Below the pieces are notes generated by a model. That model was not told the DNA's origin, did not search any database, and saw only the letters and a list, made by a program, of their open reading frames with translations. A stretch of DNA of 64,000 nucleotides from Sulfuricella sp. Its GTDB lineage: Bacteria > Pseudomonadota > Gammaproteobacteria > Burkholderiales > Sulfuricellaceae. The stretch lies in contig JAQTNE010000005.1 in NCBI GenBank assembly GCA_028713975.1, positions 62,001-126,000 on the forward strand, written 5' to 3'. This document shows, piece after piece, positions 63,630 through 64,000 of the stretch. The number at the start of each line of letters is the position of its first letter. Position 1 is the first letter of the stretch. Made by a program: the position numbers and the translations under genes.

Positions 63630-64000
63630 ATGCCCTCCGCCGCCCACAAAATCCTTCACGACACCTTCGGCTATGCCAGCTTTCGCGGCGAGCAGCAGGC
63701 CGTGGTCGAACATCTTGCGGCGGGTGGCGACGCCTTGGTGCTGATGCCCACCGGCGGCGGCAAATCGATGTGCTACCAGCTTCCCGCCTTGCTGCGACCC
63801 GGCACCGGCATTGTGATCTCACCGCTGATTGCGCTGATGCAGGATCAAGTGGACGCGCTGAAGCAGCTTGGCGTCAAGGCTGCCTTTCTCAATTCCAGCC
63901 TGGCCGCCGACAGTGCCCGTGAGGTCTTTGGCAACCTGATGCGCGGCAAGCTGGATATTCTTTACGTCGCCCCGGAACGGCTGTTGACCGCGGGCTTTCT
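63630..64000 (+). CDS. recQ: ATP-dependent DNA helicase RecQ (5' part)
   Basis: Begins at ATG 63630 and runs off the window after 123 codons. RecQ-type helicase start: FGYASFRGEQQAVVEHLAAG, Walker A PTGGGKSMCYQLPAL, VISPLIALMQDQVDAL, and LYVAPERL. Unwinds DNA 3' to 5' in recombination and repair. Only the first helicase domain is visible. Confidence 0.93.
   Translation, partial: MPSAAHKILHDTFGYASFRGEQQAVVEHLAAGGDALVLMPTGGGKSMCYQLPALLRPGTGIVISPLIALMQDQVDALKQLGVKAAFLNSSLAADSAREVFGNLMRGKLDILYVAPERLLTAGF

Overview
The window is GC-rich, densely coded bacterial chromosome. The gene set fits a chemolithotrophic betaproteobacterium, probably in the Nitrosomonadales neighbourhood (Sulfuricella, Thiobacillus or Gallionella-like). 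The clues are the order tkt-gap-pgk-pyk-fba, an SAH riboswitch ahead of ahcY, a flavocytochrome-c sulfide dehydrogenase-like flavoprotein, many c-type cytochromes, and a porin-cytochrome with one N-terminal haem. The placement is inferred from gene content. No rRNA, tRNA, CRISPR array or intact insertion sequence was seen.

Layout. 1-4.4 kb: a partial LpxR-like lipid A deacylase, then a four-gene MCE lipid-transport operon. 4.4-5.7 kb: a palindromic repeat and an orphan membrane protein in more AT-rich DNA. 5.7-8.3 kb: SAH riboswitch, ahcY and metF (methyl cycle). 8.3-25.3 kb: mostly housekeeping genes (c-di-GMP enzyme, TtcA-like, pteridine reductase, MidA-like, cca, slt, aldehyde dehydrogenase, ilvA, rpiA, phoU), ending in a SulP transporter. 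25.3-30 kb: a two-component system, a small protein and SulP, divergent from a Tat-exported FCSD-like flavoprotein and a Tat-exported Rieske protein. 30-35.3 kb: an uncharacterised protein, an EAL-CBS-GGDEF protein, ppk1 and yggX. 35.3-39.1 kb: cytochrome b, a DUF1924 (SHP-like) cytochrome and a dihaem cytochrome, followed by a QseBC-like two-component system. 39.1-47.2 kb: argA, then a type I restriction-modification locus (hsdRMS) with a VapBC-like pair upstream. 47.2-56.7 kb: rsmE, a thioredoxin-like protein, an inositol-phosphatase-family enzyme, then tkt-gap-pgk-pyk-fba. 56.8-64 kb: DUF1456 protein, a secreted protein, YceI, a dihaem lipoprotein cytochrome, a Cyc2-like porin-cytochrome, a LysR gene broken by an in-frame amber codon, HPP protein with its own LysR regulator, and the start of recQ.

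The most notable parts are: (1) the Cyc2-like porin-cytochrome with a lipoprotein cytochrome and YceI, divergent from a LysR regulator interrupted by TAG within its helix-turn-helix; (2) the FCSD-like flavoprotein paired with a Rieske protein instead of a cytochrome subunit, next to a two-component/SulP operon; (3) the SAH riboswitch with a visible competing helix; and (4) several families of palindromic intergenic repeats, one of which supplies the last codons and stop of a histidine kinase. Carbon metabolism (Calvin/glycolytic enzymes), the methyl cycle and several electron-transfer modules together suggest an autotroph or facultative autotroph using inorganic electron donors.
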